Shown: one piece after another, positions 53,743-64,000 of the stretch
Layout of the letters: each line of letters starts with the position of its first letter
Numbering within the stretch: position 1 is the stretch's first letter
Assembly (NCBI GenBank): GCA_007449985.2
Contig: VIIQ02000811.1
Location: 1-64,000 of the forward strand
Reading direction: 5' to 3'
DNA from: Desmodesmus armatus
Taxonomy: Eukaryota > Chlorophyta > Chlorophyceae > Sphaeropleales > Scenedesmaceae
Length of the DNA: 64,000 nucleotides
Notes under the pieces: model-generated
The model's database searches: none
Seen by the model: only the letters and a program-made list of their open reading frames with translations
What the model was told of the DNA's origin: nothing
Made by a program: the position numbers and the translations under genes

Positions 53743-55123
53743 GCCAGTGTGATGGACCTACATCGTATGCAGCAGAGGGCAGATGAGGGTGGGTGAGGGA
53801 GGGCGGGGGCATAAAGGGCATTAATGTCTTGTGGGATAGTCATGGGGCCTGTGGCATAGTTATGGGCGCTGTGAGATAGTTGTGCGCCCTGTGGGATAGT
53901 TATGGAGCCTGTGAGATAGTTGTGCGCCCTGTGAGATGGTCATGGGCCCTGTGAGATAGTCATGGGGCCTTTGGGAAAGTCATGGGCCCTGTGGGATAGC
54001 TATAGAGCCTGTGAGATAGTTGTGCGCCCTGTGAGATGGTCATGGGCCCTGTGAGATAGTCATGGGGCCTTTGGGAAAGTCATGGGCCCTGTGGGATAGC
54101 TATGGAGCCTGTGAGATAGTTGTGCGCCCTGTGAGATGGTCATGGGCCCTGTGGGTATACCCTCAATGAGCCCTGGGCTCGCTGGCTATGGTGGTGTCGA
54201 GGTTGGGACTATGTCCCCAACACCTGCACTGTTCTGTACTGATAGGAGTGACCTGCTGCTGGGGTGAGATACAGCACTTGGCGCGTTGCAAAAGTCTGGC
54301 TGCACCCACAGTAAAAGATCACTAGCGGCACTCAGCACCATCTGTGCTCATCACTGCTTGGGGAGTGTTCACCACATGCATGATAGCCAGAGTGAGCTTG
54401 GCGGGGCATCAATGAATCACTGTTACACCTTTGTTACACCTTTGTAACGACTACTGCTGCCTTACCATCAGGACCTCGCCTGATCCCCCTTTCAGTCTAA
54501 TTTCAGGGACCAAAAAGGCTCATAGGGCATGTAACAGCAACTGACATATACTGGAGAACCTAAGAGGCTCACCAGCTAAGAACCTCACCTGCAAAAAGGT
54601 ACTTGTCGGCCATCTGTGAGAGCTGCTGCCATATTTCATCCTCCCTGCTGCTTGAACCCCCACCACCAGCACCACCCTTGCTGCCTCCAGGCCCTCCACC
54701 CCCAGCTGCTCCTGCTGCTGTGATCAGACAGCGTTGTTGGTGTCTCGCAGCTGCTGCTGCGGCGGGTGGTGAGAAGGGCGCATGTGTGCTGCTGCCCCGC
54801 CACTCACATGGCGTGCTGAGCTGGCGCATAAGGATGGTCCTGCCCTTGCTGCTGCTTAAAGATGCTGCTTGAACGGCGAGAGATGGTGAATGGAGACGTG
54901 GGACTGCATGCCGCTGCAGCGCTTGTGATGGGTGCGGCATGTGAGAGGTGTGTGGGGCCCCTATGGGGCAGGAGGGGGGCAGGGGGCAAGAGTTGTCGCG
55001 ACTCGAGAGCCTGGACGACAGGTTTGCGCTGTGTAACACGTCACCACGAAGAATCCATGGAGTGATCGGCTGCGTCTCCTTTCTCTTCAGCTGCGTCAAG
55101 TTCAGATCACTATGAAAAGTCAA
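50850..55123 (-). CDS. Rhomboid-like chloroplast membrane protein (RBL11-type), probably inactive
   Basis: Three exons keep frame: 55123-54589, 52576-52202, 51328-50850 (up to 462 residues; a later Met is possible). The N-terminus is Ser/Arg/Ala-rich like a transit peptide and ends DEIWQQLSQMADKYLFAG. Exon 2 has a poly-Ser stretch, a membrane segment (FQAIHALLCCFLAVWLLTN) and ARNLFFGYMFGRVVEN then GALWLTYVLSAVG, close to the plant rhomboid NLFFLYIFGKLVEEEEG block as I remember it. Exon 3 continues GGACSCALLLPRRAPLQG and AALFGLF, then more hydrophobic segments and a basic tail. Anchored on FGLF, the catalytic GASG falls on AATA (residues 323-326), and the late His falls on a Leu in WVPLLGGVWG. 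So this looks like a pseudoprotease. A TGTAA signal lies 6 nt after the stop. Exon 2 has three upstream partial copies. Confidence 0.55.
52685..53765 (-). repeat. Three upstream copies of the rhomboid exon 2 start
   Basis: Copies at about 53765-53600, 53500-53345 and 52840-52690 each contain a 3' splice region, GPSHRHSSSS-type poly-Ser, QLPFQAIH(A/V)LLCCFL and a membrane segment. They then diverge (GPYRTIHDS) before the conserved ARNLFF block. All keep the acceptor half and lack the donor half. Confidence 0.9.
53826..54152 (+). repeat. 20-bp minisatellite with 100-bp higher-order period
   Basis: About 16 units of the type CCTGTGRGATAGTYATGGGG. A five-unit block starting GAGCCTGTGAGATAGTTGTG recurs at 53905, 54005 and 54105, exactly 100 bp apart. 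It lies in intron 1 of the rhomboid-like gene. Confidence 0.95.
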
Positions 55124-55454
55124 GTCTGCCTGAAACCTGCAGGTTGGCAGCTTTCAAGTGCAAGTTATGTGACTCTTTTAATTTTATCCTGATTGGTTCT
55201 TGTGTCTCAGCAGCTTACAGCTGCTCGCTCCTGCATGCTGTTGCCAGATTTGCTGATGGCACTGTGCTGCCAGCATGATGTCTGGTTGAGTGATCCCCGC
55301 AAAAAGACTACATAACGACTGTACTGAAATCATTGGTTGTATTCAGAAGGGGCTAGTGTGTAACGAACACGGCTGGGGTCGTGCTCAGCACACCATAGTA
55401 GCAGTAGCAGACACCCATAGTAGCAGTAGCAGTGGGTGTGGGCCACCTCCCAGG

Positions 55455-58400
55455 ATGACAGAACACATCGCTGCTGACGATGTTGCGGGCGCAACAGTAG
55501 CTCCAGACGCTATTGGGATGGATGGAGTGACTACCCAGGCAGCCAACGGCACAGCACATCCAGAGGATGCCGCCGCCCCAGCAGCAGCAACAGGTAGGGG
55601 CGCCACAGTTCCACAGCACTACTGCAAGAGTTCTCTGTCCGTTGGTAATACGTTTCACAACACCCAGCATCACAAACAGTCCAGCTGCTCTGTGAGGCCG
55701 TGCTGTGGCCATTGCTGCATGCAACAGCAGCGGATAGAGGGCAGGAAGGGGGGGGGGGGGCATGCAGCAGGACCGAGTCTCGACTTACCCTCTGTGGCTG
55801 TCCTGTACCTCAAAAGGACGGTGCGTGTTCTAAGAACACATGATCAGGACTCTTCTAGACATCCCTCCTGCCAGCTTCAAACTCTTCTTGGGTCTGAAGC
55901 TGACAGGAGAGATGTCACAACGAGTCTTGATCATGTTTTCCTGGCACCATCACCAGCACCTGAGAGCAGATGTGACCCTTCATCCGCAGCCAACCCTACC
56001 CAAAGGGTGTTGGCCATATAAGATACATATGTAGCAAGCATAATATGAACATGCAAGTCACATGCAATCAATCCTTGCAGGCACACTAAACGTTGCAGGA
56101 CAAGGATAGACAAATCGGGTGCTGTGTGCTGACATGTCTCTTGTTGTGCTGACGTTGTCTGTCCTGCAGAGGTCTCACAGCCCGAAAACCCTCTGCTCAC
56201 AAAGCTGCAGGAGTCATGGGCTGAGGTGCAGGACAACTCCTGTGCTGACAACTTCAGCACATGGGCCAACCTGGTCAGCACAGCAGAGAAACTGGTGGGT
56301 CCTGCAGCTGATGGTGTCCTGGAGTGTACTGCTGTTCTTGTGCTGTGCTGTGCTGAGGCGTGCTTTGCTGAGATGCGCTGTGCCTTTTGGGTTGGTGGGG
56401 GGGGGGGGGGCTGCAGACCTCACATATTGCTGCAAGCATATGCTTGCTGCAGCTCAGAATCAAACTGCATCACTTTCTGTCATGCTTCACAGGACGATCT
56501 GCAGCAGCTGCGCAAAGCCTACGATGCATTCCTCGAACGCTACCCCCTCTGCTACGGCTACTGGAAGAAATATGCAGAAGCGGAGAAGCGCCATGCAGCC
56601 GATAGCGCAGCAGCAGATCCAGCAGCAGCTGCTGCTGCTGGCGGCGGCGGTCCAAGCAGCAGTAGCAGCAGCAGTACGGAGGCAGCAGCGGCGGTGTACC
56701 AGCGGGGTGTGGCAGCTGTGCCGCACAGTGCAGAGCTCTGGGTTGCGTATGCTGCGCTGTTGCAGGGCAGCGATGCACCTTCAGACGCTGTGCGCAGGTG
56801 GGTTCTTGGCTTGCATGCTCCTCGGCTTTGCTGTGTGTGGACTTTTCAACTTCCACTTGGGGCAGTATTGGCAAGGGGGACAACGCGGTTGCAATGCGAA
56901 CATGCATGTGTGGTTGAACTTTACAGACGACCAGTGCCACCTTCTCCACGGCTCATCAGGCGAGGTAAGGCACACATGCAGTGCACAACACACCGTCAAC
57001 ATCCCCTGTGCATCGTGCCGCCGCTGCTGTCTTCCCGCCTTTTGTGTCTGCCGCCGCAGTGTGTACGAGGCTGCTGCTGCTGCTGTTGGCAGCGACTACA
57101 CCTCAGGTCTGCTGTGGGACAAGTACCTGGCCTATGAGGCCACACAGGGGGTGCCCTCGGCTGTAGCAGCACTGTATGCACGAGTGCTCAAGTGCCCTGT
57201 GAAGGACTTGGACAAGTACCACACAGGGTGAGAGCGGGCGAGCGGGCACACTCAAAACTTCCTGATGTGTTTGGTTTTGACAGTAGTATAGCAGAGGGTC
57301 ATGCTGTCATGGGTGGTGCATGTCTACTGCAGAGGGGCGGGGTGGGTGGGTGGGTGGGCGGGTGGGTTGAGCGGCGCGGCGCGGGGGGGGGGGGGGGGAG
57401 GGGGGGGGGCTGCTCGGTTGCGGCACTGTATGCACGAGTGCTCAAGTGTCCAGTGAAGGACCTCGACAAATACCACACAGGGTAAGAGCGGGCACAGTCA
57501 GTCTTCATCATGGCGCAAGCGTTTGGGACGGGTGGGTGTATGCCAGACATGGTGGCGGTGGTGGTCACCCATGGCTGGTTGGGTTTTGCCCCTGGGGGAC
57601 AGCACACCACGAGGATTCTGCGGGTGTGCAGCCCAACCATGCCTCCAGGCGCGTTGCTGCCCCCCCCCCTCTCCTTGGCGCAGCTGTCAGTGCTGATGTC
57701 GGTGCACTGTTGACTTGGCCTGAAGTGAATGTGTGTCTATGTATGTGTGTGCAGGTTTACCAACTTGCCTCTAGCCACACTGCTGCCCCCCCTTCTTTGG
57801 TGCAGATGTCAGTGCTGACAACAGTGCCTTATCGGATCGGAATGAAACGTATGTGTGTGTATGTGTGTATGTGTGTGCAGGTTGACCAACTATGCCTCTA
57901 GCCGCACTGCTGCTGAGCTGCTGCCTGAAGACACCACAGCAGCAATTAAGGCACAGCTGGAGCAGCAGGCAGCAGCAGCGGCAGAGGCCAAAGCAGCAGC
58001 AGATGCAGAAGCCAAAGCAGCAGCAGAAGCAGCAGCAGCCGCCGCGGCAGCACAGCAGCAAGGTGAGGATGCTGTCATGCAAGCAGACTCAGCTGCAGCA
58101 GCAGATGGCGCTGCAGCAGAAGCAGCAGCAGCAGGCACAGAGGCAGCAGCAGCAGCAGAGGGTGCGGAGAGTGGCGGCCCAACAGAGGGAGCTGCAGACG
58201 TGGAAATGGCAGAGGCACCACCAGCAGATGCAGCAGCAGCAGCAGCAGCAGCGACAGCAGCAGCGGACCCACCAGCAGCGACAGCGGCAGTAGTGGAGTC
58301 GACAGCTACTGCTGCTACTGCTGATGACGAGCAGCCGGCAGCAGCGGCAGCAGCAGCGGCAGCAGCAGCAGAGCCAGCAGCAGTGCAACCTGCAGCCATC

Positions 58401-59317
58401 GACGATGCTGCGATCAAGGCAGCATGGCTGGCACAGCAGGTAATGTAGGGGGGGGGGTAAATGGGAGACGGGGCGGGGGGGGGGGGGGGTATGGGGGATC
58501 GCCCCCTCGATGTCTGCGACTAACAGCACCAGTCAAGGGTCTCCCGGGAGGAGGAAATGGTCACCCCTACCCGCGCTTTCTTGTGCAACAGCAGCAAAGC
58601 CACAATGCTACACAAGGACGCAGTCGCCACACATCAATAGCATTATTTATTGGGATGGAGCCATCTGAAACCCTAAGGACGGTCTATATACTTGGACCTC
58701 CATCGCGTGTTGTACACCAGATAACAGCCTCAAGAATCAGTCAGACTTTGGCAATCCCGTCAGTGTAGCGCTGCTATGGCTGGCTGCACCACAGCTGCTC
58801 ACATGGCTCCAGGAACAGGGATGCTCTCCGGTAACGTATGTGGTTGAGGACTTGCACCCAAGCTGCATATGTACTGAGCAGAGATGTTATGTTTGTCAAC
58901 CTTGCGGTTGGGCTACTTGCCGATTGGCCCTTTCTCTGCCCTGCAGGAGGCAGCGTACCAAGCCACAAAGCAGCAGCTGACATGTCTAGCTGCATCCGCT
59001 CCACCATAATGACATGTTTGTCAACCTTGCGATTTTTTCTGCCTCTGCTCAACAGGAAGCCGCGTACCAAGCCACAAAGCAGCAACTGGCAGCGATCTCA
59101 GGGTTTGGGGGTGCCAACCACATGATGTTTTGTCATCTAACGGTCAGGGTTGGGGTATTTTGACCCGTCCTTTCTGTATGCTGCAGGAGGCATCATACCA
59201 AGCCACAAAGCAGCAACTGGCAGCTATCTCAGGGTTTGAGGGACCCATCCGCCGGCCCTACTGGCACCATAAGCCGCTGGACGCCGCACAGCTGCAGAAC
59301 TGGGTGGCTTACCTGGA

Positions 59318-59352
<35 letters not shown>

Positions 59353-61405
59353 TGGGGGATGTGGAGGCAACGCGGCGGCTGTTTGAGAGGTGCCTAGTGC
59401 CTTGCGCTAACTACCCAGGTGGGTGGGCCCCTTCCCGTGCTGGCTGCGTCGTGTCTGTAGGCGGAGACAGTTGCCGCGTACCTGCTTGCGTACTCCATCG
59501 TAACATTCTTCAACTGCTGCGCGCTGACTGACCTGCCGGCTCTTTCCACCAACTTGCTCAGGCCAGCCACCCACCTGCTCTCCCACTCACACGTTTTTTT
59601 TTGCCAAGGGGGGCGCACCCCCCACCGCCTGGCCACACACGACTCGGTCAGTTGCCTGACTGCCGGGGGCCGGAGGCTAAGCCTTACCGATGAGGGACGC
59701 CACACGCCTTATATCCAGGAGGTGCCCAGTGCCCGGACCAAACTCGCATGGGAGTCAAACCCATACACCCCTACGTGTACTGCAGCATTTAGGCCATGCA
59801 CACGCGACTGAGAACAGCCGTCCCATTAAAGGGCTTTCGGTGGGTGGACTCACACGTTTGCCGCCCCACTCACACTGCTTTACTTGTCATGTGTAGAGTT
59901 CTGGATCCGGTACGTGCTCTGGTGTGAGGCACAGGCAGAAACCACCAGCAGCAGCAGCAGCACACTTGCAGCAGAGGCGGTGCTGTCCCGCGCTGTGGGC
60001 ACCTTCTGCCGCAAGTGCCCTAGCCCCCCCCCCTCTCTTCACTCATTCACCACTCACTCACTCACCTGCACACTTACTCACTCACTCTCACTCACTCGCA
60101 CCCTCACCCTTTCAATGCTGCCTGTAATGATCGTCCAGAGTTCTGGATCCGCTATGTGCTCTGGTGTGAGGCACAGGGAGACGCCAACAGCAGCAGCAGC
60201 AGCAGCACACTTGCAGCTGAGGTCGTGCTGTCCCGCGCTGTGGGCACCTTCTGCCGCAACCACCCTGGACTTGCGATATTTGCTGCGCGGTTTTATGAGG
60301 GGTGTGGCGATGCAGCAGCGGCAAGGGCGCAGTACCAACAGCTGGTGACAAAATTGGCACCTGGGTTGATCGAGGTGGGCGGCAGGTTGTGTGTGCCTGG
60401 TTGTGGGTGGCAGAGATGGTGCGTTGGTTGCCGGTGTGCTTGCTTCCACTTTGCTTCTGCATCTCCGCGGCTGCGCACAGGCTGTGGTTGCGCACACAAA
60501 CTCGGTGAATGCCACGCACGGTGTGCCACCTCACCCACTTTGCTTTTCTGTCCCTGCCGCTGCTGCTGCTGCTGCTGCTGCTTGTTGTCTGTCGCTGCTG
60601 CTTGCTGCTGCTGCTGCTGTTGCTGCTGCGCACAGGCTGTGGTTGCGTACGCCAACTTTGAGCACCGCACCGGTGGGCCCTCGGCAGCACAGGCCGTCTA
60701 CGAACAGGCGCTGGCCAGCAGCAAGGAGCAGCAGCAGCAGCAGCAGCATGAGGAGGAGGGCAAGGCAGGCGGGGCTGCAAAGAGCGGCAGCAGCAGCAGC
60801 AGCAGAGGGTTCTTGCATGTGATGTATGCCAACTTCTTGCGACAGGTATGTTGGGGCTATGGGTGGGGGGGGGGGTGGGGGACTCAAAGTCAGAGTGACT
60901 GAGGTGGCCTGAGGTGCAGGGATGCAAATGCCGCCCTGGCTTCCTCATGTGTAGTGACTCCGATCAAGCACTGCACTAACTGTGCTTTGCTGTGATGTAC
61001 GCTACCGTACTGTACTGTAATGCACTGTAATGCACTGTACTGCACGGCACCATACCATACCGTACCGTACCGTACCGACTGCACTGTGTCTGGTTGGCTC
61101 TACATTAGCCCGGCTGCGGAAGGTGTCGCGTTTCCCTGGACGGAGTGCAAAAGAGCGGGGGGTGCCCTTGTCCCGTGTGCGTTGCTCAGCGTTTTTGCTG
61201 AGCCAATGACTGTAACCGTAACTGTAACTGTAACTTACAGTGGTTGTGACAGCACAATCCTTGTCATTCATAAGTGTCATTCATAAGTGTCATTCATAAG
61301 TGTCATTCATAAGTGTCATTCATAAGTGTCAAGGGATCGGGGGCTGATGAGCATCTACATTGGTCCCCGTATTTGTTGAACCCCTGCTTACTGCTGCTGT
61401 TCCTC

Positions 61406-61465
<60 letters not shown>

Positions 61466-63465
61466 ACTGCAGGTCGTTGGTGACATTGGTGCTGCGCGTG
61501 GCGTGCTGCAGTCGGGTCTGGCCCTGCACCCCGACTGCAAGGAGCTGTGGGAAGGGGCACTGTGGTTTGAGGAGACACTGCCAGGTGCGTGTGTTGTGTG
61601 TGTGTGTGGGGGGGGGGGGGGGTCACATGTCTGCTGGACTAGGGAGGGGTCAAAGCAGAAGCAGGGATTGCACAGGATACGCAAGCAGCTACGCTGCTAC
61701 TGAACCCAGCGACGTAATGGAAAGCCAGATCCTTTGCAGTAAGCACAGTGGCGGGAGCAGACAGCACCGAAACGACGGTACCCGCCGTCACAGCACATAG
61801 GAGACTGTTTGGAAGGAGGGGAGGAGGGGGTCCAGGCGGCACCAACTGGCGGTCAGTCAGTCAGTGTTTGTTACAAAGAGGCCTCAAGGACCCAGCCAAT
61901 CCGATGCAAGCCCCGGGACCCAATCCATGTCCCGCCCTTGTAACTCAAGGCGCCACCAATTCTACTCAAGACAGCTCAGTCAGTCAGTCAGTGTTCGTTA
62001 CAAAGAGGCCTCAAGGACCCAGCCAACCCGATGCAAGCCCCGGGACCCAATCCATGTCCCGCCCTTGTAACCCAATGCTCACTCACTCACTCACTCATTG
62101 TGCGTTACATTGAGATCCCCGAAAGACCCAGCCCACACCATGTAAGCTCAGGGACCCAAACCATGTCCCTCCAAGGCTGCCACACTCCTGCTGCGCCGCC
62201 AGCAGTGCTGGCTTGATGTTTGCCGCCTACATGTTGTACATATCAGCCCTTATAGCTCAGTGGGAGAGCACAGCACTTGTAATGCTGGGGTCCGTGGTTC
62301 AATCCCGCGCGAGGGCAGCCACTATGCAGTCTGCTGCAGCAGATGCCAGTATGTGGGTGTTGTTGTTTGCAGCTGCATCCACACAGTGGCCGGGTCGGTC
62401 AAGAGATGTCTAATCATGTGCTTTACTGGTTGGGAGACAGTCATCTCAGGCACAGCTGCGGCTGTTTCATCAGCCAGCGTGCGAGACAGGTTTTGGTGGT
62501 TTCACGCTGGGAGTGGTTGTGATCCTTGGGCTGTGTTTTGAATCGGTATGATGTCATAAAGAGCCCAAACTGTGGAAATACGGTGATATCTTTTGGAGTC
62601 ATGGGTGTGCTGCGGTGTGCCGTGCTGTTGTGATGGTCGCTAGCGACATTTGCGTCAATGTCCACGCAACGCCCATGCCCTTCTTGCACATCGCCCAAGC
62701 ATGCAACAGGGGATGTTGGAACAACCATGTGACAGTGTGCTGTGCCGTGCTGTGCCGTGCTGTGTCGTGCTGTGTGCGCAGGTGCAGACCGGGTTGAGAG
62801 AGTGCTCGCCTTGTATGACCAGCTGCTGAAACCTAAGGCAGCAGCAGTGGCCAAGCAGCAGCAGCAACAGCAGGACGGCAGCACCAGCAGCGGTCAACCT
62901 GCAGCACCAGCAGCAGTGGCAGCTGCACAGGAGGACGGCAGCAATGCGGCTCCTGAGGCAGCAGTCAACGACTCAAAAGATCCAGCAGCAGCAGCAGCAG
63001 CAGAAGCAGGCGTGTTGCCAGATGATGTTTTAGAAAGTCTGAGTGAGCGGTGTGTTGAGTTTGCAGACATGTATGCTGACCTCAAAACCCTACAGGGGGT
63101 TCAAAGGCGGCATTTGCAGCTGTTCCCCTCCCAGCAGCCGCCATTGCTGCCAGGCAGCGGGACTCAGCCGCCGGCGGCTCGGCCACTGCTGCCACTGCTG
63201 CCGCTGCTGCTGCTGCTGCTGCTAATGGCTATGCAAAGCCTGATGCGGCAGCAGTGGCAGCAGGGGCAGCTGCTGCTGCAGCAGCAGACCATGCTGCGTA
63301 TGGGGCAGCAGCAGCAGCAGGAGGGTACTACCCACCCCCGCCTGGCGGGTATTACCCCCTTCTCACTACCCTCCCCATGGGGGGTACGGCCCTCCCCACC
63401 ATTACGGCCCGCCTCCACATCACTATGGGCACCATTACGGTTATGGAGGCTATGGGGGGTACTGA
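55455..63465 (+). CDS. PRP39: Pre-mRNA-processing factor 39 (PRP39), U1 snRNP component
   Basis: Ten exons: 55455-55593, 56170-56294, 56493-56797, 57060-57227, 57881-58439, 59187-59418, 60139-60374, 60636-60845, 61473-61584, 62782-63465. Exon junctions keep frame up to about 63125 (roughly 810 residues). HAT-type helical repeats are visible: YGYWKKYAEAEKRH, ELWVAYAALL, LWDKYLAYEATQG, NWVAYLDW, FWIRYVLWCEAQ, VVAYANFEHRTGG. The block PIRRPYWHHKPLD, ATRRLFERCLVPCANYPEFW is diagnostic for PRP39, which helps U1 snRNP recognise 5' splice sites. Exon 5 adds about 150 residues of Ala/Gln/Glu low complexity. The end encodes a Gly/Tyr/Pro/His tail (GYGPPHHYGPPPHHYG), but reaching it needs two frame changes (about 63110-63200 and near 63356, in a C-run), so indels or unseen splicing affect the terminus. 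Several exons have partial intronic copies. Confidence 0.9.
57415..57482 (+). repeat. Copy of the PRP39 exon 4 end with donor
   Basis: Repeats VAALYARVLKCPVKDLDKYH and the GG/GTAAGAGCGGG donor of exon 57060-57227 in the following intron, after a poly-G run. Substitutions are mostly synonymous. Confidence 0.9.
57750..57785 (+). repeat. Copy of the PRP39 exon 5 start with acceptor
   Basis: TGCAG/GTTTACCAACTTGCCTCT repeats TGCAG/GTTGACCAACTATGCCTCT at the start of exon 57881-58439. Confidence 0.8.
58940..59110 (+). repeat. Two copies of the PRP39 exon 6 start with acceptor
   Basis: At 58947 and 59056, ctgcag or caacag precedes EAAYQATKQQL, as in exon 59187-59418 (EASYQATKQQLAAISGF). The second copy extends to ISGFG. 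Both have the acceptor half only. Confidence 0.9.
59891..60025 (+). repeat. Copy of the PRP39 exon 7 start with acceptor
   Basis: FWIRYVLWCEAQAETTSSSS through VLSRAVGTFCRK repeats the first half of exon 60139-60374, with its own acceptor gtgtag, then breaks into CTCACT repeats. There is no donor. Confidence 0.9.
61262..61330 (+). repeat. 13-bp tandem repeat
   Basis: TGTCATTCATAAG repeated five times perfectly, plus a final TGTC, in PRP39 intron 8. Confidence 0.97.
61853..62180 (-). mobile_element. Three antisense retroelement 3' ends in PRP39 intron 9
   Basis: On the minus strand: a (TGAG)n-tailed end (62176-62071) and two (TGAC)n-tailed ends (about 62068-61975 and 61968-61853). They match the families at 17.2-19.2 kb (TTACATTGAGATCCCCGAAA and TTACAAAGAGGCCTCAAGGA on the + strand). 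They are nested in a row in the same orientation. Confidence 0.85.
62246..62317 (+). tRNA. tRNA-Thr (anticodon UGU) inside PRP39 intron 9
   Basis: A 72-nt cloverleaf very similar to the tRNA at 8942-9013: acceptor GCCCTTA/CGAGGGC (A7-C66 mismatch), D-arm GCTC/GAGC, anticodon stem CAGCA/TGCTG with loop CTTGTAA, T-arm CGTGG/CCGCG with loop TTCAATC, discriminator A. It is on the same strand as PRP39. The mismatch leaves open that it is a pseudogene or SINE head. Confidence 0.82.
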
Positions 63466-64000
63466 AAGTACTGAACTCACCTCGTCCAGTGGTGTGTGTG
63501 TGGGGGTGGGGTGGGGGGGGGGTGGGGGGGGGGGGGGGATCATGTGTGGTGTTTGTTGAATCTGCAGCAGCGCCAGTGTTGGAGAGCTGCAGTGTTGGAT
63601 GGAGGCTGCAGCAGCACTGCTGCTGCAGGGAGCTGCAGGGTAGAATTGCAACGGGAGGTGTATCAGCATGAGAGGCTCTGGGCATCTAGGTGAAACAGCC
63701 TCTGCGCTGTCTTCAGCCTGCTATGTTGCAGCTGGACGGGGCACGTGCCGGCAAGGGGCATGCAGTAGCAGCTGCAGGTGATGCTGCCTGGTGCTGTGGT
63801 GGTGTTATACAATGCTCGAGGCGCAAGTTTTGATGCACTCTGCAGGGCGTACTGGCGTGCATTTTCAGCATAGCTGGCAGGTGCCGTATTACAAGGCAAG
63901 TTATCCTGCAGGGTGAGACTCTGTTTGAACTTTGAGAGGCGTAAATTAGGACTGTGTAGCTACATGCCGTTGATCCAGACCCCAAGCTCTCACACTTCTG
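63466..64000. other. PRP39 3' flank; no further gene recognised
   Basis: Begins with a poly-G tract typical of introns here. A ctgcag/CAGCGCCAG acceptor-like site near 63567 opens a short frame ending near 63693, which could be an alternative PRP39 3' exon or UTR. Nothing else is supported. Confidence 0.35.

Noticed and set aside
53826..54152. CRISPR-like array of 20-bp repeats
   Set aside because: Monomers are directly contiguous with no unique spacers, and the context is an intron of a eukaryotic gene; it is a minisatellite.
57890..58529. Minus-strand and alternative frames over PRP39 exon 5
   Set aside because: GCA/CAG low complexity read in other frames; the Ala-rich + frame joins exons 4 and 6 in phase.
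59735..59800. tRNA-like T-arm (GGGTTTGACTCCC on the minus strand) in a PRP39 intron
   Set aside because: Only a B-box-like hairpin is visible; no acceptor, D-arm or anticodon arm could be built around it.
61020..61080. Possible hairpin or promoter in the TACCGTACCG / ACTGTACTG stretch
   Set aside because: Simple short tandem repeats explain the self-complementarity.

Overview
The window reads as nuclear DNA of a GC-rich green alga, most likely Chlamydomonadales. Reasons: a nuclear photosystem II psbP gene with a Tat-type lumen signal, a plant-type nucleoplasmin-like (HD2/FKBP53-type) chromatin gene, a chloroplast-type rhomboid gene, TGTAA signals just after two stop codons, intron-dense genes, and extreme CAG/CTG, poly-Ala, poly-Gln and poly-G/poly-C content. 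A Haematococcus-like alga is my best guess, inferred from style only.

Layout. 0.5-3.0 kb: a decayed non-LTR retrotransposon (LINE) on the minus strand. 3.1-8.0 kb: exons of a TLDc-domain gene (+), whose last recognisable exon is followed by eight more tandem copies of its 3' half. 8.9 kb: a tRNA-Thr(UGU). 9.1-16.8 kb: a near full-length LINE (+) with ORF1 and an endonuclease/reverse transcriptase ORF2; its extreme 5' end holds a stack of nested insertions that can be unpicked from target-site duplications. 16.8-22.6 kb: a graveyard of short 3' ends of several retroelement families with different tandem-repeat tails, plus a 0.79-kb direct duplication. 24.0-33.1 kb: a minus-strand gene for a nucleoplasmin-like, very acidic chromatin protein. 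33.7-41.6 kb: a divergently transcribed leucine-rich-repeat protein with a Gln-rich middle. 45.8-49.3 kb: psbP (-), fully modelled as six exons and 254 codons. 50.8-55.1 kb: a rhomboid-like chloroplast membrane protein (-) that seems to lack the catalytic Ser/His. 55.5-63.5 kb: the U1 snRNP splicing factor PRP39 (+), ten exons, with retroelement tails and a second tRNA-Thr in its last intron.

The most striking pattern runs through all six host genes. Exons are accompanied, in the neighbouring intron, by extra partial copies that nearly always span one exon-intron junction: downstream copies keep the 3' half of the exon plus the 5' splice site, and upstream copies keep the 3' splice site plus the 5' half. 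Copies are separated by long G- or C-runs, and some form arrays of 3 to 9. Complete reading frames across the unduplicated model exons (psbP, the nucleoplasmin-like gene, the LRR gene) show that the primary exons are intact, so the copies look like secondary decoys or alternative exons. All exon coordinates were read by eye from splice signals and frame continuity; no alignment or expression data were available.
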